Source of the DNA: Chamaea fasciata
Taxonomy: Eukaryota; Chordata; Aves; Passeriformes; Sylviidae
DNA: 64,000 bases
NCBI GenBank assembly: GCA_029207755.1
Contig: JARCOQ010000006.1
Location: forward strand, 4,752,846 to 4,816,845
Direction: 5' to 3'
Shown: one piece after another, positions 25,301-37,300 of the stretch
Layout of the letters: each line of letters begins with the position of its first letter
Numbering within the stretch: the first letter of the stretch is position 1
Position numbers and translations under genes: made by a program
The notes under the pieces: model-generated
What the model was told of the DNA's origin: nothing
Databases searched by the model: none
What the model saw: only the letters and a program-made list of their open reading frames with translations

Positions 25301-28300
25301 CCTTATCTCTTGCCCTAAACAATTTTCAATTATACGATTTCCTCTTAGCAATAAGTGAATCAGAACTTCGCTTACTCAAGACGTGAGCAAACTGTGGATG
25401 TGCACAGTGGCATCATTGTTTTCAGTTGTTTTTCAGTGGTTCTCAGTATTTGACTTGGAATTTTTACTAACTGGTGTGCTGAGGTTCTTTTTGAAGTCTG
25501 CTAAAGCTCCGAGATACGGCTTGTGATCTCAGAGGCTGTCATTCTGTATCTCATGCTAAAATTGTTCTCCATGTGCTTACCAGTTAAGTCTTGCCATTTT
25601 ATTACTTGTTATTCAGACTTTAAAATCCTGGGCAGTTGTGCAGTCTGTTTCTGGTTATTACCGTGAATAATTTTGCATTGGTAGTAACCTGTCAGAGCTC
25701 ATCGCTCTCCCTGTTTTTTGCAGATCATACACAAAAACAAAGCTCCCAGGGTGCTGAAGAACCTCAGCCATGACATCCCACCCTTCTGGGAAGTGATTGC
25801 TAACAGCTTCTTCCAATTTATGATTAAGAATTATCTGTCCTTTTTGCACCGCTCCCTCTTATGCTGCAGCTCTTTAGTTTTCTTAAAAGCCTTTAGTGAG
25901 GTATTTTGAAAGAACCTGTTTGGAAATCCAGAGGCTTGACAGATGAATCACCATTCTTCCCAAGCTTCTTGACCTCTCCACAGAGCTCCCAAGAGGTTCT
26001 CTCTGCAGAAGTCACGTTACTTCTTCCCAGACAGACCTTCATATTGTTGTCTACTTATCGTAGCGTTTGATACATTTTAAGTTGCTTGGTATGATCATCA
26101 GGCTCACAGAGCTAGTGCTGTTTGAATCCCTGTGGAGTCCTTTTTATTTTTAGGGATGTCCACCTCTAGACCCCAGGCATTAAGGAACTTTTAAAAGATA
26201 GCTTAATAATTCATCTCATTCATTCTTGAGTCCTAAAACTCGTGAGTGAATGTTTTTGAATATTTTCTTAACAAGTTAGTGGGATTTGTCTGTTTTCACC
26301 ATAGCTTCTTACATGGATATTTTGTTGATTACTTCTAATTAGCTGTATTCATTTTTGAGACTAAAGTACATCTGTTGTTGTCAAGGATTCCACCTTTGCA
26401 GCAGTAGAGCAGTAGGGATGGAGGTATTTTTTTACTAGCTTGTTGCTGCTTTATTTGGAAGCATTCTGATACCAACTCCTTAGGTATATTCTGTGAAAGA
26501 TGGAGATGCTGGGGTTCTACTGAGAACTAGATTAAAAAATTATATATAGATAGATCCTATTTTTTCCATAAATGTATGGATATAAGATTTGGGTCTTGCC
26601 TCTGAATCACTAGTCATGTTATCAGCAAGGGATAATTCAGTTACAAAACAGAACTTTGTGGACCTTTCCTTACTCATGCTGCCTGGGCAATGACTAATCA
26701 CTGCTTTTTGATGGTATTTTTAAATTGGAAGATCACATTAGGCTTCTGTGACTGCTCCCTATTACATGCTTGTGAATGCCAACTTGAACATAGGGGAAAT
26801 GTTGGAGACAGTAGATTATTTTCAGAATGATGGACCCATTAGCTAGAACAATAAGCAATCTCATACACATGGAATAGCTGCAGGATAGGCTCATTCATCA
26901 AGTTGATAAATGTATTTACTTTCTAGTTACTGTAAGTCACCAAGTAGAAGAAAATTTTTATTGCCTTTTCTGAATAAAGCGGCTCTCAAATGTGTATGTT
27001 GTGACACAAACTGTTTGTTTTAGTAAGTCAGTCATCCTGCTACACAATATGACATTATAGGTATAATCTCTGTGATCCAGATGGGTTTACCATAATAATC
27101 CTTGTATCTGAAATAGCTGGTATTTCAGGCTTCTCTGTCTAGCCTCAAATTTCAGTGGAGTTTAAAATACAGGTTAAATACTCTTCTACTAAAGATATCA
27201 TAAAATCAGAGAATGGTTTGGGTTGGAAGGGACCTTAAAGATCATCTTGTTCCAAACCCCTGCCGTGAGCAGGGACACCTCCCACTAGACCAGATTTGCT
27301 TAAAGCCCCGTCCTAACTGACCTGGAACATTTACAGAAATTGGACCATTGCAGATTTGCTGGGCAACCTGTGCCGGGGCCTCACCCCCACTCAGAGTAAA
27401 GAATTTCTTTCTACCTAATCAAAATCTACCCTTGTTCAGTTTGAAGCCATCCCTCCTCGTCGTGTCACTACCTGCTCTTGTAAAAAGTCCTTCTCCATCC
27501 TTCTTGTGGGCTCTCTTCTGGTACTGGAAAGCCACAATTAGGTCACCCTGAAGCCTTCTCTTGTCCAGGTTGACCAATCCCAATTCTCTCAGCCTTTCCT
27601 CATAGGAGAAGCGCTCCATCCCTCTTGGTGGCCTCCTCTGGACTTGCTCCAACAGGTCCATGTCCTTCCTGTGATGGGACCCCAGAGCTGGATGCAGCGC
27701 TGCGGGTGAGGTCTGACCAGAGCAGGGCAGAGGGGCAGAATCCCCTCCCTCACCTGCTGCCCACGGTGCCTTGGGTGATCTCAGGACAGGGAGGTTTCTG
27801 GGCTGTGAGTGCCCGTGGCTGGGTCATCTACAACCCCTTACCCACAGCACCCCCAAGTCCTTCTCAGGGCTGCTCTGGATCCGTTCATCCCCAGCCTGTG
27901 TTGACACTGGGAGCTGCCCTGACCCAGGTGCAGCATCAGCACTTGGTCTTGTTACAGCTCATGAGATTCCCGTGGGTCACTTCTCGAGCTTGTTCAGGTC
28001 CCTCTGGATGGAGTCCTGTCCCTCAGGTGTGTCAACTGCACCACCCAGCTTGGTGTCATTAGGAAATGTGCTGAGGGTGCACTCAATCCCTTCATCTGTG
28101 TCATTAATGAAGATATTACGTAATTCTGGTCCCAATAGGCACAGAGGGACACTGCTTGTCACTGATGTCCATCAGGATTTGAGTTGTTGACCACTGCCAT
28201 CTGGATCTGACCATCCAGCCAATTTTTTATCCATATAACAGTCCATGCCTTGAATCCATCTCCCTCCAATTTACGTACAAGGATGTTCTGGGGGACTGTG

Positions 28301-31300
28301 TCAAAGGCTTTAGAGAAGTGCAGCTAAATGACATCCCATAGCCCTTCCCTTGTCTGCTGATGGAGTCACACCATCACAGAAAATCATCACTGAGTACTGA
28401 CAGGTCTCTACTACTTGGGTTTCTAAGTCATAGCTGATGTTACACCTTTCTTTGTTATTTGCTTGTATCTGAAAGATATAAAACACCAACAGCACACAAG
28501 TCTTGGGCAGCAGTGCTAATGAGATGCAAATATGAGAAAAGCACTAGCAAAGGTGCAGTATCTGATTTGCTGAACAGGCAAGGTGAGAAAGGCTGTCATG
28601 TAGCAAAACAAACTGTTAAAGGGGGAAAGCCATGTAAGAATAGAACAGAAGATGATAAAACTACAAAAAAACCCACCATTTTTTGTTTTCAGATAAAAAA
28701 GGACATTAGTTAACCCCAAAATCAGGCTTTAAATCTATATCTAGTATTCCTTGTTTTTCAACTAGAAGCAAACTATACAGATTTTTTTTAAATGCTCATT
28801 TAAACATGAAATCCTACTTGCTCTTTCACAGAAGAAAACTAGAAACAGGGAAGATAATTTCATGTTTTGTTAATATTTGTCTTTCTGCTCTTTCTAGAGC
28901 TGAGGAGTCCATGTAAACATCATAATGTTTTATGAAGTTTGGCAGCTTGTTTGATGTTGTCGTACAACACTGGTGTTTTCATGTTTTAGTCTTAAATACC
29001 TGGTTCTGTTGCATGTTTGTTTATCTACATAGTGACCTCAAAACAGTCTGATATTAAAAAAAGGACTATTAAGTGTGTTTTCTTGCCTTTCTGCTGCAGG
29101 TCTATTTAAAAAGTCTAGCTAAAGTTTTAAAAAAATTTTTTTTGCATTTTTATTGATCAGTTTGAATGTATTCTTGATGAAGTCTTTTGCAGTGCACCTG
29201 AGAATTAGCAAAAGGAGCTGCAGTTGGTAGTGAGGAGAAATTCTCACCTTCACCCTTCCTGCAAGTTCTAGCTGTGTCCATCGGCTCTTGGGTGCTGGCA
29301 CTGTTCGCATTTACTTGTGGGGGCTAAAAAATAGAATATTTTACCAAATACTTTTGCAGTGTAAGGAGGAAGAATAAGGCGTCCTTGGAAAAGCACGTTT
29401 TGCTGTTTGTTGGTCTATATTGCAACTCCAGAATAAGAGGAATAATTTATTCTTTAGCTTAGTATTGAAGCTGTCTCTTTTCTTAGTCTTGCAATTCTTC
29501 AATCCTAAATTGTATATATTGTATGGTCGTTATATATTACAATAGTCTATATTGTAATAGATTAAAAATTTTATTTCCTCAGCATATTAGAATAACTGTA
29601 AAAAAACGAACATCTGTTTCAGACAGTTGGTTTCTAATTTTTATTTTTTTGGCCTGTACTTTATTTTGTTCAGTCCTTAGCAACACGTGACATGCATATT
29701 TTCAGTACAGCAACTTTAAGATAAGTCATTCCACCTTTATAAATGCATGGAAAAGAGCCATTCCACCGTTTGTATTTTGGGGGTGGCTAACATTTGCTAA
29801 AAAAATCAAAACCAAATTCACACAAAATACCTTTCTGGCTTGTCGGAGCTTCTCGTTTTTCTACAAGTATGCCTTTATCAAAACTAGATTAATTGATATT
29901 GAAATGCAAATTAGTTTGAATAAATGTCTTAAATTCATGCTTTTCTATAATATTCGCATCAAGTAAGATTTAAGAAAATTGTGTGTATTTTTACATGAAA
30001 ATGTTGCCTTTCCCATAAAAAATTAATGGGCAGCTGTGCAAGTTCACGTAAACAAAAATATATCTGTTTATTGTCTCGTACTGATTAGTCTTTTAACTAG
30101 CTGTTCAAGAGAAAGAAAAATTCTCATCAGCAAAAAGCAAATAGTACTTGATTGGGAATCAAACATCAACCTTTTAACTGCAAAGCTTCCCTTAAGCAAT
30201 CCTTTATCTGGCTCTTGATTGAAGTTCTTTGTTTGCCTTCTAGTATTCTGTTTACTGCCTTTGTACAACTAGCCAAATTCAGATTCAGTGTAAATTATTT
30301 TATTCAGTCCCTACTCCCCTTCTTTTTAACAATGCAAGTCTCAAATTTGAAATGGCAGTGTTTTACCCTGCCTGTTAACACTGATTTTGTGCAGTATCCT
30401 ATAACACAACTGCCGTTACAAAGCTTTAGTGTCACTGTTTTATACCAGCTTCCCTTTTACTAGGTCCAAATATCTATTAAAGCAACAGTGAACTGTATTA
30501 GCTCTCAATGTAGGGATTCCTGAAATAACAGGTTAAAAAGTTTTAAAAGATAATTTTCGAGTGGATTTGGTGTGACACATGAGGTTTAGAGTCAGCCCTC
30601 ATGTAGTGAGCCAGTCAAACAATACTCGTGCCAATTAACTACTGTAATATGAAATGTAATTGTGTTCAATTAGTAGCATTCATGAAGAAACTGTCCCCTG
30701 AAACAGAGGTTTAATTAAATGTAAGAGGCTAGAAACACATTCCAGTAGAAAAAAGCATGGATAAAATAAAGGTGGCTTTCAGTTTGTTTTTTCTTTTTAG
30801 AATAGTTACTAAAAGTGGCCAACAGCTTTCAATAAATGGTTCATTGGTTCAGTCTGCCAGTATTCCTTGAAGAGACAGTCATATCGCCCTGGGTCACTTT
30901 GCTCCATGTCCTCAACTCTTCATTCTGTAATTTCACCAGAAGTGCTGAAGAATTATGTTTTGATTAGCATGGATAGTGCTCATCATTATCCAGTGCTAGA
31001 AAGTAATTTTTAAAACAGCACCGTGGGCGAGTAAGACCTACAAATCAAAGAAACTTTTGCCACCTTCCCCAGTTTAAGCAGTCCTATGTGTCTCAATCCA
31101 ACACAACATCATTGCAAATGAGCCTGACGTGGTGAAGCTCAGGTCACCTGTGGGCTGATGTGGGAAGGAAGGGTTAGCAGCTCTCAGCTGCAGAATGTGG
31201 CTTTATCCACGGATTTTCTCTTAAAATTGTGCTAATGAATGTGTGTGCTGAGCCATCATCAGCTGATAATGGGAATCTTGAGATGGGAAAAACAGGTCAA

Positions 31301-34300
31301 TTCACCTCAGGATCTACCAGCGCCTTAGAGGAGCAGAGAGGATCTTCAGGCAGACATTAAGAAGAAGAAAATTGTACAGTTATCTTGAGTCTGTGTGTAC
31401 TGAAAGCAGTGGGGTATATTAGGAGTCTTTTCTAGTTGTTGGTTGTGTTTTTTGAGTTTGTTTTGCTGGGTTTTAAAAAGCTAGTTAGTATAACACTTAG
31501 AAAGTATGAACCAGAGTTACCATTAATGGATTCCCATTTCTTGGTACTAAATAAACCCAGAACTTCTTAAGTGATGAGTTACAGCCTGAATATGAGCCAG
31601 TAATAAGCACTGTAAATCATAAATACTGTTTCCTGTACAGTAAATCAGTCTGTATGGATACACAGGAATGAGAACAATGTTTACATGTTGTAATTGCCTA
31701 AATTACACATTGTTTATTACAACAAACAATGTCTGTGAGTGATTTGTGTCAAGTGTGTTCAAGCAGTTTGCATTGCCAAATGATGACTGACTGGCTGGAT
31801 ATCTAATCCTGAAGTTAGCAGATTGTTCAGCATGGTCAGGTTTGTGCCCCAAGAGAAAAATGGAGAAGTGGAAAATGAAGGCATTTATAAACCGGTTTAG
31901 AATGATAGACAGTGCTAAGGCAAGGCTTAAAAACTGAGGAGATGGTGGAACTGGTGAGGAGTTGTGCTGATAGGAACTGGTATGGAGTTGAAGATTGAAA
32001 TGAGAGGCAAAGAAGTATGGAGAAGAGATGAGGTGAGGCTTATTGTCTGTTCAGAAGACGCCTGTGAAGATGTAAGTAAAGATAGCATTGGCATAGTTGA
32101 TAATGCCAGCTGGTTGTGGGCCGTATTGTTCATTATGCTCACTGGGTTTACTTACCATGAAGGCCCATTATTGTTTTGCCTTCTTTCTCAGACTGTCCAT
32201 TCCACACAGTTAGCTGATGTTAGAAAGTGATTTCATGTCTTGGGACAACGTTGGCAATAATATCTGCGCTTAGCAGAGAGGTGGTACTTTAGGGGTGGTG
32301 GTTGGTTTGGTTTATGTTTTAGCCTAGAGCATTTAACTCCCCAAAAATGTGTGTGAACTTCTGAGTTCTCAGGAAAAATGTAAGCCCTTTGGGCTCTGTG
32401 TAAGAGCTTAAAACGTTAAATTCTTTAAAACAAAACAAAAAAGTAGAAAACTAGAACCTAAGACAATTAAATTTAAGTGCTTAAATACTGGTAACTGAGA
32501 TATTTTGATTGGACTGCAAATACATCAGGCAGAGCTTCACAGAAGGCACTGAAGGACAGCAAATCTGATCTCTTTCAGAAAAATTATTACTACCCAAATC
32601 AGCTGGCAGGGTTGTTACACTGGAAAAATCTGGAAATGGCGGGGAGGTGAGAGAGCATAAAAGGAGATGCTGAGTTTGCTACTTGTTCCTGTTTCCTGGT
32701 TGTGCTGCTCAAAGAGTAGTTTATTCTGAACGAAAGACTGATGCACTTGACTTGCCAGAGAGAAGCAACGAGATATTTGCTGTAAGACGATGAGTTAACA
32801 AAATTCAGTGGTAAATGTAAGAGCAGTTTAACAAAGTTCAATGGCAAGGTATGCTTCAGTATTAGTGCATAGAGGTAAATAGGGTCAAACAAAGCTGCGA
32901 CGGAGACCCTTTCATTGAGTCCTAAGGTTCAGAGAGGAGTGTGGCTGCAGCTGGATCAGGACTTAGTCCCAGATGTGATTATTTATATATGTGCAGTCAA
33001 AATTTTTATCACTTAGCTAATATTTCAGCATTTCAGCATGCTTATTCCCAACTCACTTACTCAGTATCTGGTGTGATAAGGATTAACTCAGCCTTGAGGA
33101 GCAATCATGAGAGGCATCCCAACAGGGGAGATCCTGGCGTGCTGCCTGCTGCCACACAGGAGAGCTCAACAGGCCCTGGACTGTCCACTGCCTTTGGGCT
33201 GAGTTGAGTGACTTTTAGTCATATTTGCATATCCATTGTACTTTGGTTGGTGTGTACTCAAGTAGCTGTGCAAGATTTATGGCCCTTGGCTACTGTGGTG
33301 TTACCTGTCTCCCCAGAGCCCTGTTTAGGTACAGACATTCAGACTGCCGTTTCTTGCTTTTGTTTAAAAAGAAAAGGAGGAGCGAGCACACCGCCACACC
33401 TGCCTAATCATGGTGTGAAATCGTGTGCTAATGGTTTTTTTAATATCATTTAGCTGCTGTAAAACAGATAGTAAAATTACATTTTATTAGCATGACCATA
33501 TTGTAAGATTGGATGGGTAAAGGTGATGAGCTATGAAAGAGTAAGGCTTTGTTTAAATGCATATATCTCTTCATAATGAGCAGAATTAGCAAGGGAAATT
33601 ACATAAAACGAATGAAAGTTAAATAGATTTTTGTTCAAGTCTGATAAAATTATTTTCCGGTTGTGAAGTCTATCCTTTCAACTAAAGCATGGTACACTTG
33701 GGATTTATTTTTAGATTGGCAGTCAGAAATGGAAAACATGAAGGGGTACATTTTCTGAGTGATTAGTGGGAGGTATGCAAACAAATCCTATTATTTCTTA
33801 GTGGGATTAGAGCACATACCTTCCATACACTGCTTTGAAGAATTACCCTTAAGCGTTCTTCCAGATTTCTAGCTGAAAAAATAGCTGTAATAGTAAATTT
33901 GGTAGAAAAAAAAAAAGAGTTTGGAACATAACTGGTTGGCATATATCTAAAAAGCGACAGAACATCACAAAATCTGCTAATAATTGTGGAGAAGTAAGGT
34001 AAAATGACCCTGACCTGTATAACTACCTCTCTAAATGGAGATGTTTCTTGAGTTTCTCTTTGCGTTGTCCAAAGATTTCTGTTGACTGAACATTTGAGTT
34101 CAGCTGGCTTTAATGAATCTTCTGCACCGCCTAGAGCCAGTACAACTTTGATATCTCTGCTCAAGATAACATATTTTCTTATCTCATATAATTTAATTTT
34201 TTCTCAGCTTGTGGAATTTCCAGTAGCTGAGCAGTAAATTGTTACTCAAGAAATTGAATCTTTACAAGATAGTTTTATAAGTGCTTATGAAACTATTTTT

Positions 34301-37300
34301 GCTCCTCTAATCCTACTTTATATTGATACTATGATGTGAGATCTGAAATTATGTGTTATTTAGAGGCTTTTCATTAGTCCAGGGTTGCCAGAGACAAGTT
34401 GTCTGCCATTCACTTTAATTAGTCAAGTCCTTTTACTTAATAGCTAGTGGATTTCTACTAACGAAGTGTCGGTGGTTTGCCATGGGACTGCTCCTTCCTG
34501 GATATCTGTTGGCTCAAAGCACAAAATTTGAGGTACATATGTGGCACTTACAGGGACTGAGCAAACGTAGGGTCAGGTGTGTTATCTTCGGCTCCATCAC
34601 CGAAGTGTCAATTTCCTGTTTTCTAACAAACCTTTTCCTTCCAATGGAGAACAAACGTAGGTCAAACTTGTCAGAATATTCAGAAGTTTTTGAAGCCTTT
34701 GGATTATTGTGCCTTGGCCTGAAACCCTAGATGACTTTATGAACAACTTTCAGTTTTGTTATGTCTTCAATTTAAGGTTATACCACACGTAGCAGCATGG
34801 GCATGCTATTCCCTCTAACTCTGATGAAAATGTAAGAGTCACAGTTATTTCATGAATATTTTCACTGTATGGCATGAATTAAATTGAAGATTGTTGGTGA
34901 GATGTGTGCCCACTGACTTTGCTGAACTGCTGTCCTTTGGGGAAGGAAACAGAATAGGTTTGTATCATTTTCTGAAGAGCAAAAAATGCAACTGCCAGTT
35001 TATTCTTATTTCTGTATAACCCATGCCAAGCCATGACTTATCGCAATGCTGTTTTTGCCTTTGCTCCCTTCAGCAGTTCATTTTCTTTCCGTATGTTTTT
35101 TCAGTTCTCAGGATGGCTTACGTGATTCCCCCCTCAGCTCCATCTCCAGCAGTGACTATGAGAGTGTTTCTGTCACTACATGTAGTCTCTCCAGCATATA
35201 CGCTCTGAGGTAATAACATCACTTTGCAGTCAGATTTGACCAATGGTATTGAGTTATGCTTGGTTAAAAATTTTCATTGAATTGATCAAGTGACAGCAAC
35301 ACTTCTGAGTATTATTCCTTTTGAACAACAGGTGCTTTTTGGTTGTTTTTTGTTTTTTAACCTGCCAGCTTTCTTCCGGTGCTGTGACAAATGTGAGGCA
35401 ACTGTTTATGGAAAAGTTTTTAATGCATGCAGAAATCACTTACATATGTCCATGATCTCTCTTTTATTTATCCATATAGCAGTTCTTAGGAGACACTTCA
35501 GGTTTGCAAGTTACAAATGTTTTTCTTAGCTAGCCCTTAGCTTTCTAGAAAACATGTTTTTTCCATTTTGTTTTGCCTTGTAAAATAAAAGATGTTCCAG
35601 TTGACAGTTTAACTTACACCCTGTTGCTGATCAACGCTGGTAAGAATACAGTGAAGAACTGCCTCTGACTTCACAGAATATTCTGAGTTGGAAGGACCCC
35701 ACAGAGGTTGTGGAGTTCAGTTATTAAGTGGATGGCCCATACAGGGGCTGAAACCATGACCTTGGTGTTATTAGCAATGCTGTTCTATATTCTCATCTTC
35801 TGAAACTGCTTGGGGGCTTTAGTTTTACTCAAAGCACTTAATGAGAGTGATAGAGGAATTAAGGTTAGGACAGAAATATGTAACTAAAACATAAAAATGA
35901 GATCTTTGCATTTTTCACTGTTTGTATAACATACCTGTATGAGATGTATTGCATACACTGTATGCAATAACACTTTTGCTCTGGTACAGACAGATTGAAA
36001 TACCACTCCTTCGGCTGATGTCGGTCATCTTCCACTGCTGCTTGTCCTCTCTTTTTCATCTGCTTTTCTCTCCCCAGAACTTCATTTCAACTTCCAGATT
36101 TTCAAATTTCATCTAGTTTGGGGGATAAAAAGAGGAGATGAAATGGCTTTTCTAATAGTGATAGATGCAGTACTACAAATAACAATTGGAGGGTTTTTTG
36201 GGATGTACCTGTCTTCAAGTTCAGTTTTTTAGAGTTTCGTATTTTTAAAATAAGGGCAGAAAGATGCAACAAAAACTGTTTCTCATTGTTTAAATTTCGA
36301 AATACTTTTAGCTTCTTCAAACAAAACGCAATTTACCTGCATGGAGTAGTTGCCCTGTTTCAGATACTGTATACATTGAAGGCCGTTTCACACAGGGCTG
36401 TCTGAATGGATGGTAGATGTAGCCTCAGTGACTCTTCAGGAGTAACTGGAGCAGTGAGGATAAGTCTTGATTAGATGCACCACCTCTTTTGAAGCCTTAC
36501 TGGACTGCCTTCGTACATTAGTGTTGCAGTTGCCGCTGTATTGGTAGTTAGGTGAAAGAAAGTTGGGTTTATAAGGCAGTATTTGTACGTGTGCCTTTGT
36601 GCTCTTGTCCACTGAAAACCAGCATTGCATCATCCCTGGGTGGCTTGATGAAATCTAAGTTGCCTGTTTTTCTGTATCTGATGGATATTACCAGAGATGT
36701 AGCTATTGTAATTTGTGGTCCAGTAAAACAAACCAGTGAAGTGCCTGCTTGACTATAATGACAGGAGTTTCCCCTTTTGAAAGATTTAGTTTAAAAATAG
36801 CTAAAACTTCTTTTAATGACTCATTTTAATGAAATAAAAGAAAAAGAACCCCAAAGCCTAAGTCTGACTGCTTCATAGTAGTATGTTCCTAGATCTTCGA
36901 TTACATAGAAATGTAATATTCAGTGCATCTATTTGTATAATTTTTTAGAATGTTCTTTTTAGGTGCGCCTCTGCTCTCTCTTTAGAGAGTTTTATTTGAC
37001 CATTAAAAAGCTTCTCTAGAGTTGCATTATTGGTTTACTACAACAGACGTGTTCCTTGCAAGGGCAGTCTCTAAAATGTTCTTTCCTGAAATAACTAGGT
37101 TTTCCATGATGCCATATACATATCCAAAATAATACCTAATTTGGGAATTTGATTCTTTGTCTTCTGAAATATGCCATTTTAATGAATCTAATTTCTTGCT
37201 GTTTACACTTAACAATAATTACACATTAAATGTAACATTTGCAATTGTATCTAAAAAGTAATTGACTAAAGATAGAATTCTTGAAATACATTTATGTGGC

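Larger units (their letters stand above)
23609..35104 (+). other. ZFYVE28 intron, phase 2 (11.5 kb)
   Basis: The intron is GT-AG (gtaaga … gttttttcag). It contains an ancient CR1-clade relic near 25400-26430 and a younger antisense CR1 at 27197-28420. 28430-35100 is AT-rich unique sequence, with an octamer motif at 29904-29911 and small tandem duplications near 32794-32847. No other gene is recognisable. Confidence 0.85.

Noticed and set aside
27625..28190. Two overlapping + strand open frames of 139-145 codons
   Set aside because: They are antisense readings of the CR1 reverse-transcriptase region.
35071..35076. CAGCAG as acceptor for the Ser-rich exon
   Set aside because: Starting at 35074 or 35077 adds 31 or 28 bases and breaks the frame. 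The acceptor ending at 35104 keeps it.
35722..35775. Functional tRNA-Ile gene
   Set aside because: Only the 3' half is recognisable, with mutations and a CR1-like tail. It is SINE-derived.
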